DNA of 36,380 bases, taken from contig CAINDV010000502.1 in assembly GCA_903847485.1 (NCBI GenBank), positions 1-36,380 on the forward strand. Direction: 5' to 3'. Position numbers and translations under genes: made by a program. Under the pieces are notes generated by a model. That model had not been told where the DNA came from. It made no database searches and worked only from the letters and a program-made list of their open reading frames with translations. Positions 1 through 7,672 of the stretch are shown piece by piece. This stretch comes from an uncultured Verrucomicrobiota bacterium (GTDB taxonomy: Bacteria; Verrucomicrobiota; Verrucomicrobiia; Limisphaerales; JAJXZI01). Within the stretch, counting starts at the first letter, position 1, and every line of letters starts with the position of its first letter.

Positions 1-22
1 AGTTTACACCCTGACCTGGCCA

Positions 23-50
23 TTTACCAGATATTTCTACCGATTATTAT
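23..50 (+). promoter_or_regulatory. Candidate sigma70-type promoter upstream of the DedA gene
   Basis: A TTTACC hexamer (23-28) and a TATTAT hexamer (45-50) are separated by 16 nt. They match the sigma70 consensus at 4/6 and 5/6 positions. Transcription would start near 57, giving a leader of about 80 nt before the preferred start codon at 141. This is a visual match only; promoter consensus in this phylum is not well defined. Confidence 0.3.
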
Positions 51-98
51 AGGGGAATGGTATCAGTTCTTTGTGGCTTCGTTGCTTTGTTGTTGTGT

Positions 99-126
99 TT
101 TCCGCTTTCCGCTTTCTGCTCTCTGC
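99..126. repeat. Heptameric TTTCNGC repeat, 4 units
   Basis: Four tandem 7-nt units (TTTCCGC, TTTCCGC, TTTCTGC, TCTCTGC) lie directly before the preferred DedA start codon. On the opposite strand the unit reads GCAGAAA or GCGGAAA, which is the same heptamer as in the arrays at 4894-4942 and 17740-17760. It is therefore a dispersed simple-repeat family. Its position suggests the codons between 57 and 140 are read-through of repeat DNA rather than protein. Confidence 0.75.
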
Positions 127-140
127 CCTACCTTCCGGCC

Positions 141-785
141 ATGCTGAAAGCGCTGCTTGATTGGTACCAGACCACGTTGGAAACGACCGGCGGGTATTCT
201 TTGATTGGCCTGCTGATGGCGATCGAGAGTTCCATCGTGCCGCTGCCCAGCGAGTTTGTCATTCCGCCGGCGGCGCATCTGGCCTACACCGGCAAGCTGC
301 CTTTGAGCCTGACGGGCATCGTGATTGCCGGCGCGATCGGATCGTGGGTTGGAGCGACGGCGATGTATTGGGCGGCGCGCTGGGCGGGCCGGCCGCTGGT
401 GCTGCGCTACGGAAAATACGTCTTTATCCCGGCGGAGAAGGTTGCCGGCGCGGAGCGGTGGGCGGCGCACTACGGCGCGATGGGCATTTTCATTTCGCGG
501 CTGCTGCCGGTGGTGCGGCATTTGATCGGCGTCCCGGCAGGGATAGTGCGGATGGACTACTGGAAGTTTTCGCTCTACACGCTGGTCGGTTCGGCGGTCT
601 GGTGCGTGGTGCTGTGCTGGGTGGGGGTGAAGATGGGCGCGGACTTGGCGCAGACGGAGAGTTTTTACCGGACGCTGTCGAAATGGATCGCCCTGGCGGC
701 GCTGGTGCTGGGCGGGCTGTATTATTTTTTTGTGCATCGGCACATGCATGCCGCCGGGGCGGACGACGCGGCGAAAAAGCCGTAG
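141..785 (+). CDS. DedA family integral membrane protein
   Basis: This 214-aa polytopic inner-membrane protein belongs to the DedA/SNARE-associated Golgi (VTT) family. Members are proposed lipid scramblases or flippases needed for envelope integrity. Visible hallmarks are an acidic residue with a Pro-Leu-Pro-Ser-Glu motif at residues 34-38 and the family signature around S119-H127 (SRLLPVVRH), followed by G/A-rich helices. Membrane segments lie near residues 20-45, 58-80, 112-135, 145-170 and 182-202. The reading frame is open from 57, but residues before 141 are encoded by a heptameric repeat, and the sequence from MLKALLDWY matches the usual DedA N-terminus, so 141 is preferred. The C-terminus is a short hydrophilic His/Ala tail. 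The substrate is unknown. The next gene begins about 200 nt downstream, and no terminator was recognised between them. Confidence 0.88.
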   Translation: MLKALLDWYQTTLETTGGYSLIGLLMAIESSIVPLPSEFVIPPAAHLAYTGKLPLSLTGIVIAGAIGSWVGATAMYWAARWAGRPLVLRYGKYVFIPAEKVAGAERWAAHYGAMGIFISRLLPVVRHLIGVPAGIVRMDYWKFSLYTLVGSAVWCVVLCWVGVKMGADLAQTESFYRTLSKWIALAALVLGGLYYFFVHRHMHAAGADDAAKKP

Positions 786-981
786 CGCGCGGTTACAGGC
801 CTGAAAATTGCCTATTGCGCGGCACCGGATGTGAGGCACACTATTGCGAGCCGGGGCGGGGTGATGGGTGGAAAATAGTTTTTATGTTTGACCGGTCGGC
901 GCGATTCCAGTACTGAAAACGGGTTGCTTTTTGCGGGTCTGGTGGGTTCCAGCGGATCGGCGAAGCGGACGTTGGTTTTAC

Positions 982-2970
982 ATGCTTAAATCGAAGTCAT
1001 TTCTGGCGGTGGATTTCGGCGCCGGCAGCCTGAAGCTGGCCGAGTTCGAAGTCAACGAGTCGGGCGGCCTGCGCTTGAAGCAGTTCGGCCTTAAGCCGTT
1101 GGGCGCGGACGGCATGCTGGACAGCAAGCGGGAGGCCGCCGTCAAGAAGGCGCTGGACGAGATGATCGCCGAGAAGGGGATCAAGGCCAAGACCGTCAAC
1201 GTCTGCGCCCGGGGCTTCGATGTTTTCTCCAAGTTCGTCAAACTGCCCGCCGTCGAGACTGGCAAGATCAGCCAGATCATCCAGTATGAGGCGCAGCAGA
1301 ACGTGCCGTTCCCGCTTCAGGAGGTGGTGTGGGACTACCAGATTCTCGGCACGAGCGCCAGCGGAGAGCTGGAAGTGTTGTTGGTGGCCATCAAATCCGA
1401 TGTCATCGAAAAGTTGTTCAAGCTGGTGGACCAAGAGGGGTTGCGGCTGAATGTGGCCGACGTGTCCCCGGCCGCGCTGTGCAACGCCTTCCGCTACAAC
1501 TACGGCGATGTCGAGGAATGCAGCATGTTGCTGGACATCGGTGCCAAGACGAGCAGCCTGCTGTTTTTTGAAAAAGGGAAAGTTTTTTCGCGGAGTATCA
1601 ACTTGGGCGCCAATGCCATCACCCAGGATTTCATCAACGAGTCGAAGAAAGGTTGGGCACACGCCGAGGACTTCAAGATCAAGGAAGGGTTTGTCAGCTT
1701 GGGCGGTGCCTACGCGGAGCCGGAAAGCGAGCAGCAAGCGGCGCTGTCGAAGATCGCCCGGCAGTTCATGACCCGCCTCCATATCCAGGTCAACCAGACC
1801 ATGCAGTTCTACAAGGGGCAGCAAGGTGGGGCCATGCCCCAAAGGCTCTACTTGTCGGGCGGCGCGTCCATAATGACCTACACCGCCCAGTTCTTCGCGG
1901 AAAAGCTCAACATCCCGGTCGAGTATCTCAACCCCTTCCGCAACGTCGAGATTGACCCGGCCCTGAGTCTGGAAGATCTGGCCCGAGTGGCCCATTCCAT
2001 GGGCGAAGTCGTCGGCCTGGGCCTGCGCAACCTGGCCACCTGCCCGGTCGAACTGAACCTGATGCCCAAGACCACCCGGCGCTTGCAGGCCTTCGACCAG
2101 AAGAAGCCTTACCTGGTTGCCACGGTTTTCTGCGTGACGCTGGTCGTGTTCGCCATGGGCTACCTCTATGGCAATTTGGCCGAGATCAAGGCTAAAGAAC
2201 TGGAACAGGTGCAGCGCGATCTTGGTCCTCTCCAGGCGCGGGCGCAGGAGTTTACCGGAGTGACGGAGGATTTGAAGAAGGTCAAAGCGGAGCAGACTCA
2301 GATGGTCACCTGGATCAACGACCGTTATTACTGGGCGGACGTGCTGAAGGAGCTTCACCGGGTGCTGGTCCAGACCGAGACCAAGGCCAAAGCGAAGTTG
2401 GGCGACCAAGACACCGGCCTTTGGGTCGAAAGATTCATCACCGTCAAGACGGACACCGAAAGCTCGGCCAATCCGTTCGACCCCTCCGCAGTTGCCCCTG
2501 CCGACGGAACCCCGCCGATGTACGGTCCGTATGGTGGGATGTCTCCTGTGGAGAGGGAGATGATGATGCGGCGCTACTTCGGCGGCATGCGCGGGAGAGC
2601 CATGCCTCCGGCAATGGCCCCTGCCGTGCCCGAGGCGGTCGCGCCCGAACCGGCTGCCCCCGCGCCGGCGGTTGCGCCGGACGGTGCCCAAGCTGTGTCG
2701 GCTGCCGCTCCTGCCGGCGCGACGAACGAGATCTCCGAGGTCACTCTCCGCCTCCGTGCCGTCAACATGGTCAACGTCAACGCCTCGGCCAACAACACCA
2801 TCGTTTTCTCCTTCATTGAAGAGTTGCGAAGCAGTCCGCTCACGGCGGAAGAGGTCAAGGGTGCCAAGGAGCCTGCGACGCGGATTGACGGCGAGATGGG
2901 GGCCGAAGAAGCGCCCGGCACCTTTACGTTCAAGGTGATTTGGAAACTCCGGCGCCCAATGAAGCTCTAA
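982..2970 (+). CDS. pilM: PilM-like pilus protein fused to a PilN-like membrane part (Amuc_1101 type)
   Basis: A 662-aa protein. Residues 7-350 form an actin-like ATPase fold of the PilM type: phosphate-1 loop VDFGAGSLK (10-18), phosphate-2 loop LLDIGAKTSS (183-192) and adenosine motif LSGGAS (291-296). PilM is the cytoplasmic ring component that docks on the N-terminus of PilN in type IV pilus alignment complexes. Here the PilM part is followed in the same chain by a membrane segment (about 376-397), a coiled coil (about 400-450), a Pro/Ala-rich linker (about 494-583) and a C-terminal alpha/beta domain, the layout expected of PilN. The protein therefore seems to combine both partners, as in the Akkermansia Amuc_1101 family. 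The frame is open from a TTG at 931, but the PilM fold begins at the ATG at 982. It is the first gene of a tight operon, with 5 nt before the next gene. Confidence 0.88.
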   Translation: MLKSKSFLAVDFGAGSLKLAEFEVNESGGLRLKQFGLKPLGADGMLDSKREAAVKKALDEMIAEKGIKAKTVNVCARGFDVFSKFVKLPAVETGKISQIIQYEAQQNVPFPLQEVVWDYQILGTSASGELEVLLVAIKSDVIEKLFKLVDQEGLRLNVADVSPAALCNAFRYNYGDVEECSMLLDIGAKTSSLLFFEKGKVFSRSINLGANAITQDFINESKKGWAHAEDFKIKEGFVSLGGAYAEPESEQQAALSKIARQFMTRLHIQVNQTMQFYKGQQGGAMPQRLYLSGGASIMTYTAQFFAEKLNIPVEYLNPFRNVEIDPALSLEDLARVAHSMGEVVGLGLRNLATCPVELNLMPKTTRRLQAFDQKKPYLVATVFCVTLVVFAMGYLYGNLAEIKAKELEQVQRDLGPLQARAQEFTGVTEDLKKVKAEQTQMVTWINDRYYWADVLKELHRVLVQTETKAKAKLGDQDTGLWVERFITVKTDTESSANPFDPSAVAPADGTPPMYGPYGGMSPVEREMMMRRYFGGMRGRAMPPAMAPAVPEAVAPEPAAPAPAVAPDGAQAVSAAAPAGATNEISEVTLRLRAVNMVNVNASANNTIVFSFIEELRSSPLTAEEVKGAKEPATRIDGEMGAEEAPGTFTFKVIWKLRRPMKL

Positions 2971-2975
2971 GTAGT

Positions 2976-4040
2976 ATGTCCTGGATCAAGCGAAACCTCT
3001 ATTTCCTCATCGGGGCCGTCGTGGCACTGGGCCTCTTGGCGGTGGCGATGATCTATTACTCACAGAAGGAGGGGGCTAACAACGAGGTCAAGGAGAAGCT
3101 CAACGCCGCCTACGCGGAGCTTAAGCGCATCAACGACAGCAAAGACCACCCCGGCTACGCCAACGCCGGCGGATCCACGAACAAAGTGGACAACATCGCC
3201 ATCGGGCAGAGCCAGATCAAGGGGTTGGGCGCGTTTCTCGGCCAAGCACGGGCGGCCTTTGTGCCGGTGCCCTCCATCCCCGACAACGCCCGGTTGAGCG
3301 GTCAGGAATTTACGGCCGACCTGTTGCGAACGATTGACCAGATGCGACGCGATTCCCGCAGCGCCGGCATCACCCTGCCCGCCTCGAACTACAATTTCTC
3401 GTTCGATTCCATCGTGCCCAAGGTCACCTTCTCGCCGAGCAGCCTGCAATTGCTGGCCCGCCAACTGGGCGAGGTGAAGGTGATCTGCGACGTGCTGGTC
3501 AGCGCGAAAATCAACGCGCTGGATGGTTGGCGGCGCGTGAAAGTCTGTAGCGAGGACGAGACGACCCGCTTTCCCAACGATTATCTGAACCAGACCCCGC
3601 AGACCAACGATTGGGCGGTGCTGGAGCCTTTCGAGTTGAAGCTCCGTTGCTTCAGTTCGGAGCTGGCCAGCGTGATGGTTGGCTTGGCCAGTTCCCCGTA
3701 CGGCGTCATCGTCAAGACCATCAACATCGAGGCAGCGCCCCCCACGGCCAGCGCAGCGGTGGCCGAGACGGCTCCCGCCCCGGCCTTCTTTCCCCAACCG
3801 ATGCCTGCCGCCGGGGGGGGCCGTGGTTACGGCCAGTACGGCCGGATGCCGATGCAGGGCTACGCGCCACCGCGCGTCGTGCGCCCGGCGGCGTCTGTCA
3901 CCGCCCCCTCCAAACCCGTGCTCTACGAGCAGGCCGTCCGGGTGACACTTACCGTGGTCTTCGTGCAAGTGGGAGCGCCCAAAGGCGATGCCGCCGGTGG
4001 CAATGTCCGCCGAGGCGGCCCTGGTCGGAGGCCGAAATAG
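2976..4040 (+). CDS. Amuc_1100 family pilus-like protein
   Basis: A 354-aa bitopic inner-membrane protein. A short cytoplasmic start (MSWIKRN) precedes one membrane helix (about 8-26), then a periplasmic helical region with Asn/Lys-rich coiled-coil character and a two-lobed alpha/beta region. A Pro/Ala/Gly-rich linker (about 255-310) and a final beta strand (VRVTLTVVFVQV) follow. This order of parts, and the position between pilM and the next small membrane gene, match Akkermansia Amuc_1100, a pilus-associated envelope protein related in layout to PilO/PilN. The biochemical role is unproven. The start at 2976 was chosen over the in-frame ATG at 2940 because the latter overlaps pilM by 31 nt and adds a segment that does not look like a membrane-protein N-terminus. 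Translation may be coupled to pilM, whose stop is 5 nt upstream. Confidence 0.82.
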   Translation: MSWIKRNLYFLIGAVVALGLLAVAMIYYSQKEGANNEVKEKLNAAYAELKRINDSKDHPGYANAGGSTNKVDNIAIGQSQIKGLGAFLGQARAAFVPVPSIPDNARLSGQEFTADLLRTIDQMRRDSRSAGITLPASNYNFSFDSIVPKVTFSPSSLQLLARQLGEVKVICDVLVSAKINALDGWRRVKVCSEDETTRFPNDYLNQTPQTNDWAVLEPFELKLRCFSSELASVMVGLASSPYGVIVKTINIEAAPPTASAAVAETAPAPAFFPQPMPAAGGGRGYGQYGRMPMQGYAPPRVVRPAASVTAPSKPVLYEQAVRVTLTVVFVQVGAPKGDAAGGNVRRGGPGRRPK

Positions 4041-4046
4041 CGTCGT

Positions 4047-4883
4047 ATGGATTTTCTTAAGCGGCAGTTGGAAAACTTCAAGAGGCATTACGAGAAGATC
4101 ATTCTCGTGGTGGTGCTGCTCGGCTTGGCCGGTGCCGTCGCCTACCTGCCGTTCAAGATCGCCAACGAGCGGACGGAGTTGGAGCAGATGCGCGTGCAAA
4201 ACTTCGGCAAGCGGGTCACGCCGCTGCCAGCGATCAACATGGAAGAGAACGAGGCGGTGCTGGAGGGGACAAAAGCCCGCTACAGTCTTTCGCTCCAGGC
4301 CCCGCCGCACAATTTCTGCAACCCGGTGCAGTGGATCAAGACCCCCGACGGCCGCCTCCTGAAGATTGCCACGGGCCGGGAGATCGGTCCCGGAAAGCTG
4401 GAAGTCACCAAGCTCAGCCCGCTCTATCTTACCATCAGCCTGGAAGCCGTTGGCGTCTCCGGTTCCAACTACCTGATCAAGACGGAAAACCAGGCGGAGC
4501 AAAGGAGCAACAAGCGCGTCTCGACCCGTTACTTGGCACCGGGCGACAAGACCGAAGTCTATCTGCTCAAGGCGGTTAAAGGTCCGCTCAACGACCCCGA
4601 GCAACTCATCATCGAACTCGCCGATCCGCGGGAATCGGGCGTCATCACCAAGAGCAAACCATTCCGCCGCATCGCAAGCTACACCGCTGATTTCAAATAC
4701 GATCCCGACCGGCTGACGTTCCGGGACAAGCGCGAGGGTGCCACCGTCGGTTTCGGCGGGGAGGATTTTATCATCGCCTCCATAAATCTCATTGCCAACG
4801 GTCGGTACGAAGTTGTATTGTCTGCAAAACAGACCGGCAAAAAGACGACGATTAAGTTCACCAACACCGCTGTCCAGCCATGA
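4047..4883 (+). CDS. Amuc_1099 family pilus-like protein
   Basis: A 278-aa protein with a basic amphipathic N-terminus (MDFLKRQLENFKRHYEK), one membrane helix (about 18-36) and a periplasmic domain rich in beta strands. It ends in a strand-rich segment around YEVVLSAKQTGKKTTIKF. It starts 6 nt after the Amuc_1100-like gene, and its stop overlaps a possible start of the secretin gene in an ATGA arrangement at 4880-4883. By gene order it corresponds to Akkermansia Amuc_1099, thought to be an inner-membrane or periplasmic part of the pilus-like complex, comparable in position to PilP or GspC, which link the inner-membrane platform to the secretin. That linker role is inferred from context; no catalytic motif is visible. 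Confidence 0.75.
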   Translation: MDFLKRQLENFKRHYEKIILVVVLLGLAGAVAYLPFKIANERTELEQMRVQNFGKRVTPLPAINMEENEAVLEGTKARYSLSLQAPPHNFCNPVQWIKTPDGRLLKIATGREIGPGKLEVTKLSPLYLTISLEAVGVSGSNYLIKTENQAEQRSNKRVSTRYLAPGDKTEVYLLKAVKGPLNDPEQLIIELADPRESGVITKSKPFRRIASYTADFKYDPDRLTFRDKREGATVGFGGEDFIIASINLIANGRYEVVLSAKQTGKKTTIKFTNTAVQP

Positions 4884-4893
4884 TCACACCAGA

Positions 4894-4942
4894 GCAAAAA
4901 GCAGAAAGCAAAAAGCAGAAAGCAGAAAGCAGAAAGCAGAAA
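4894..4942. repeat. Seven tandem GCAGAAA/GCAAAAA heptamers before the secretin start
   Basis: Exactly seven 7-nt units run from 4894 to 4942 and end directly against the ATG at 4943. A second array of three units in the opposite orientation (TTTCGGC, TTTCAGC, TTTCCGC) lies at 4983-5003, inside the signal-peptide coding region. The start codon and first codons thus sit in the loop of an inverted pair. Related arrays occur at 99-126 and 17740-17760. Because seven is not a multiple of three, copy-number change would shift the frame of anything started at the upstream ATG (4880). Confidence 0.85.
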
Positions 4943-7651
4943 ATGTTCAAGCCAGGCCGGTTTGTGCTGCTCGCAGCACTACTTTCGGCTTTCAGCTTTC
5001 CGCCTCCCGTTTTTCCGCAGGATCCCGCTGGCAGTGCGGCGGTGGCCGAGGCCGTGCGCCGCCAGGCGTTCACCGTCGAGATGCATGAAAAGCTCACGGA
5101 AGCCCAGCAGGCTTTTGACGCCAAAGACCTGCCCCGCGCCGCCAAGAATTACGAGCGCGCCTTTGAGTTGATCCAGCGGATCGGCAGCGGGGTTGAGGCC
5201 GAGACCAGGGCGACGGTCAGCGGCTTGGTGACCACCCGCATTCAACTGGCCCAAATAGCCGGGGCGCGGCGTGACTACGTCGAGGCCCAGACCCAGATCA
5301 ACGGGGCGTTGCGGGTGGCACCGAAGGACCCCATCGCTCTCCAGTTCAAACAACAGAACGACGCTCTCCTGGCCGCCAACGCCGGCCGGATGCCCAGCAT
5401 GGAGGCGCTCCGGACCGTTTCCACCGTGGCCACTAACAAGCTTCTGGCCAGGACTATGGTGCAGGATGGCAAGCTCTACTATGAAATGGGCAAACTGGAT
5501 GCCGCCGAGGCCAAGCTCAAGCAGGCATTCCTGACCGACCCCGACAACCAGAACGCCCTCTATTACCTCAGTCTCGTCAAGGAAGCGCGGTACGGCCGGT
5601 CAGCGGCCGCCAAGGATCTGGCCGCCAAGACGAGCTTGGTGGAAGTCGAGCAAGCCTGGCTGCCCCCGATGAAAAAAGATTTGCTGCCCGTGCCCAATCC
5701 GTATGTCACGACCAACCTCATCTTTACCGGCCAGGGCCGCCAGTCCATCAGCAGCAAGCTCAACCGCATCCGCCTGACGGAGACCCCGGCCCGCTGGTCT
5801 GACTTTGAATTGGGCCAGGTGCTCAAGGATTTGGGCGTCGAGGCGCTCAAACGCGATAACGACGGCGAAGGCATAAACTTCCTCATTGCTTCGGGCCAAG
5901 GTAGCGCCGGTCAACCGCAGATGGGAGTGGATGCCAATGGTCAGCAGGTGCAATTGGCCGCCGCGCCCACCGAGGCCGAGGATCTGAGCACCACGGTTAA
6001 GGTGAAGTTCAGCTCCCAACTGCGCAATGTGCGCCTGGCCGACGTGCTGGACGCCATCGTCAAGTGTGCGGACAAGCCCATCAAGTTCTCCATAGAAGAC
6101 TACGCGATCATTTTCACGCCCCGGGAGGTCGAGACCACGCCGCTCTTCACGCGGACCTTCAAGGTTGATCCGAATACTTTCGTGGAGGGCTTGGTGGGCA
6201 TGAACTTCGTCCCGTTCGGCGGTGGCGGTGGCGGTGGCGGCTATGGTGGTGGCGGTGGCGGCTATGGTGGCGGTGGCGGCGGCTATGGTGGCGGTGGTGG
6301 TGGCTATGGTGGCGGTGGCGGCGGCTATGGTGGCGGTGGTGGCGGCTATGGCGGCGGTGGTGGCGGCTATGGCGGCGGCCAAGGTGGCCAAGGCGGCTAT
6401 GGCGGTGGCCAAGGTGGCCAAGGCGGCTATGGCGGCGGCCAAGGCGGTGGTGGCGGCCAGGGTGTGTTGCAGGGTAGTGGCTACATTCCTTTTCTCACCC
6501 AGACCAACGGCCAATCCGAAATCCAGCTTATGGTGAAGGCCTTTTTCACCGCCAACGGCGTGGACTTCGGCACCGCCGCCACCACTGGCGCCAATGCACA
6601 GCCGGCACAGCCGGGTGCGCCTAGTGCCGGCAAGGCCTTGTTCTTCAACGATCGGCAGGGGACGTTGCTGGTGAGGGCGACGCTAGCGGACTTGGACATC
6701 ATCGAGGCGGCGGTGCAGACGCTGAACATCGTGCCGCCGCAGGTCAACATCAAAGCCAAGTTCGCCGAGATTACCCAAGAGGACAACCGGGCGCTGGGCT
6801 TCGACTGGTTCTTCGGTAATTTTACCACCGGTGGCGGGAAGGTGGGAGCGCAGGCCGGCTCCGCGCCGTCCTTTAACGGCGCACCGACCGAGAACAATCC
6901 CAGTGGCGTCTTCCCCGGCTTGCCAGGAAATCCGGGCACCACCCTCGCCCCGGCGGCGACGGACCAGATACTGACCAGCGGGCTGCGCAACTCGGCACCG
7001 TCGCTGGCCACCATCACGGGCATTTTGACCGACCCGCAATTCCGCGTGGTGATCCGGGCCATGGAACAGCGCAACGGAGTCGAACTGTTGAGCGCGCCGG
7101 AAGTGACGACGTTGAGCGGACGCCAGGCGCAGATCAAGGTCACTGATGTTCGTACCATACCCATTGACATCTCGGGCAATCAGGGCGGCGGCGGCGGTTA
7201 CGGCGGTGGCGGTGGCGGTTACGGCGGCAATAACGGTGGTGGTGGTGGCGGCAACTACTACAGTGACCGCAACCTGAAGACGAATTTTGTGGCCGTGGAC
7301 AGCCAGGCGATGCTGGCCAAGGTCGCGGCGCTGCCCATCTCCACTTGGAATTACAAGTTCGAAGGCGACACGCGCCATGTCGGACCGATGGCGCAGGATT
7401 TCCGCGCTGCCTTCGGAGTCGGCGCTGACGAAAAGCGCATCGCCGTGGTGGACGCCAGCGGTGTGGCGCTGGCCGCCATTCAGGGCTTGAACCAGAAACT
7501 GGAGGCCAAAGACGCCCAGATTCGCGCTTTGGAAAAGGATGTGGCCGAGTTGAAGACGCTGGTGGAAACGCTGGCCGGGAAAACCAACTTGGATCGGACC
7601 CATCCCCTCGCGACGACGAAGCCGTCGGTGGCCGATGCGGGCAAGCGGTGA
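4943..7651 (+). CDS. Pilus secretin, N-terminal part (Amuc_1098 type), ending in a peptidase S74 domain
   Basis: A 902-aa exported protein. Residues 1-26 form a signal peptide (MFKPGRFVLLAALLSAFS, cleavage near Phe-Pro-Gln). TPR-like helices follow at about 40-215, then a secretin short N-domain (about 345-410), a long Gly-Tyr/Gly-Gln tract (426-510), a second N-domain (523-620) and the first half of the secretin beta-domain (about 625-745, with the SAPEVTTLSGRQAQI segment). The chain should then continue into the pore strands, but instead a Gly-rich linker (748-771) leads into a domain with the S74 signature: Ser774-Asp775, NLKTNF, HVGPMAQDF and a terminal coiled coil (RALEKDVAELKTLVETL). 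S74 domains normally trimerise and self-cleave at that Ser in phage tail spikes and bacterial tail-fibre-like proteins. The missing secretin half is encoded next. An ATG at 4880 is also in frame but would be followed by repeat-encoded Lys/Gln codons before the signal peptide. Confidence 0.85.
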   Translation: MFKPGRFVLLAALLSAFSFPPPVFPQDPAGSAAVAEAVRRQAFTVEMHEKLTEAQQAFDAKDLPRAAKNYERAFELIQRIGSGVEAETRATVSGLVTTRIQLAQIAGARRDYVEAQTQINGALRVAPKDPIALQFKQQNDALLAANAGRMPSMEALRTVSTVATNKLLARTMVQDGKLYYEMGKLDAAEAKLKQAFLTDPDNQNALYYLSLVKEARYGRSAAAKDLAAKTSLVEVEQAWLPPMKKDLLPVPNPYVTTNLIFTGQGRQSISSKLNRIRLTETPARWSDFELGQVLKDLGVEALKRDNDGEGINFLIASGQGSAGQPQMGVDANGQQVQLAAAPTEAEDLSTTVKVKFSSQLRNVRLADVLDAIVKCADKPIKFSIEDYAIIFTPREVETTPLFTRTFKVDPNTFVEGLVGMNFVPFGGGGGGGGYGGGGGGYGGGGGGYGGGGGGYGGGGGGYGGGGGGYGGGGGGYGGGQGGQGGYGGGQGGQGGYGGGQGGGGGQGVLQGSGYIPFLTQTNGQSEIQLMVKAFFTANGVDFGTAATTGANAQPAQPGAPSAGKALFFNDRQGTLLVRATLADLDIIEAAVQTLNIVPPQVNIKAKFAEITQEDNRALGFDWFFGNFTTGGGKVGAQAGSAPSFNGAPTENNPSGVFPGLPGNPGTTLAPAATDQILTSGLRNSAPSLATITGILTDPQFRVVIRAMEQRNGVELLSAPEVTTLSGRQAQIKVTDVRTIPIDISGNQGGGGGYGGGGGGYGGNNGGGGGGNYYSDRNLKTNFVAVDSQAMLAKVAALPISTWNYKFEGDTRHVGPMAQDFRAAFGVGADEKRIAVVDASGVALAAIQGLNQKLEAKDAQIRALEKDVAELKTLVETLAGKTNLDRTHPLATTKPSVADAGKR
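6216..6465 (+). repeat. In-frame glycine-rich minisatellite in the secretin gene
   Basis: About 250 nt of near-identical 21-nt units encode GGGGGGY, repeated about seven times, followed by GGQGGQGGY-type units. Third-position changes (ggt/ggc) show the copies have begun to diverge while keeping the protein sequence. The 21-nt period keeps the frame, so copy number can vary without breaking the gene. The tract separates two secretin N-domains. A shorter tract of similar composition (7183-7254) precedes the S74 domain. Confidence 0.9.
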
Positions 7652-7672
7652 ACCTTCTGACCTTTCCTTCTT

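Noticed and set aside
57-140. An in-frame ATG at 57 as the true DedA start, giving a signal-peptide-like N-terminus
   Set aside because: The extra codons are mostly a dispersed heptameric repeat also found in non-coding DNA at 17740-17760, and the DedA fold begins normally at 141.
888-916. TTGACC plus TACTGA as the pilus operon promoter
   Set aside because: The spacing is 17 nt and the -35 is good, but the -10 matches only 2 of 6 positions; not enough to list.
931-981. TTG at 931 as the pilM start
   Set aside because: The 17 extra residues (Trp/Arg-rich) are not part of the PilM fold, and the ATG at 982 leads directly into it.
3060-4604. Long open frame on the minus strand
   Set aside because: It lies opposite two well-supported pilus genes, its translation is Arg/His-rich and low in hydrophobic order, and it matches nothing; it is a high-GC antisense shadow.
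6216-6465. CRISPR-like regular repeats
   Set aside because: Units are contiguous, in frame and encode GGGGGGY; there are no spacers.
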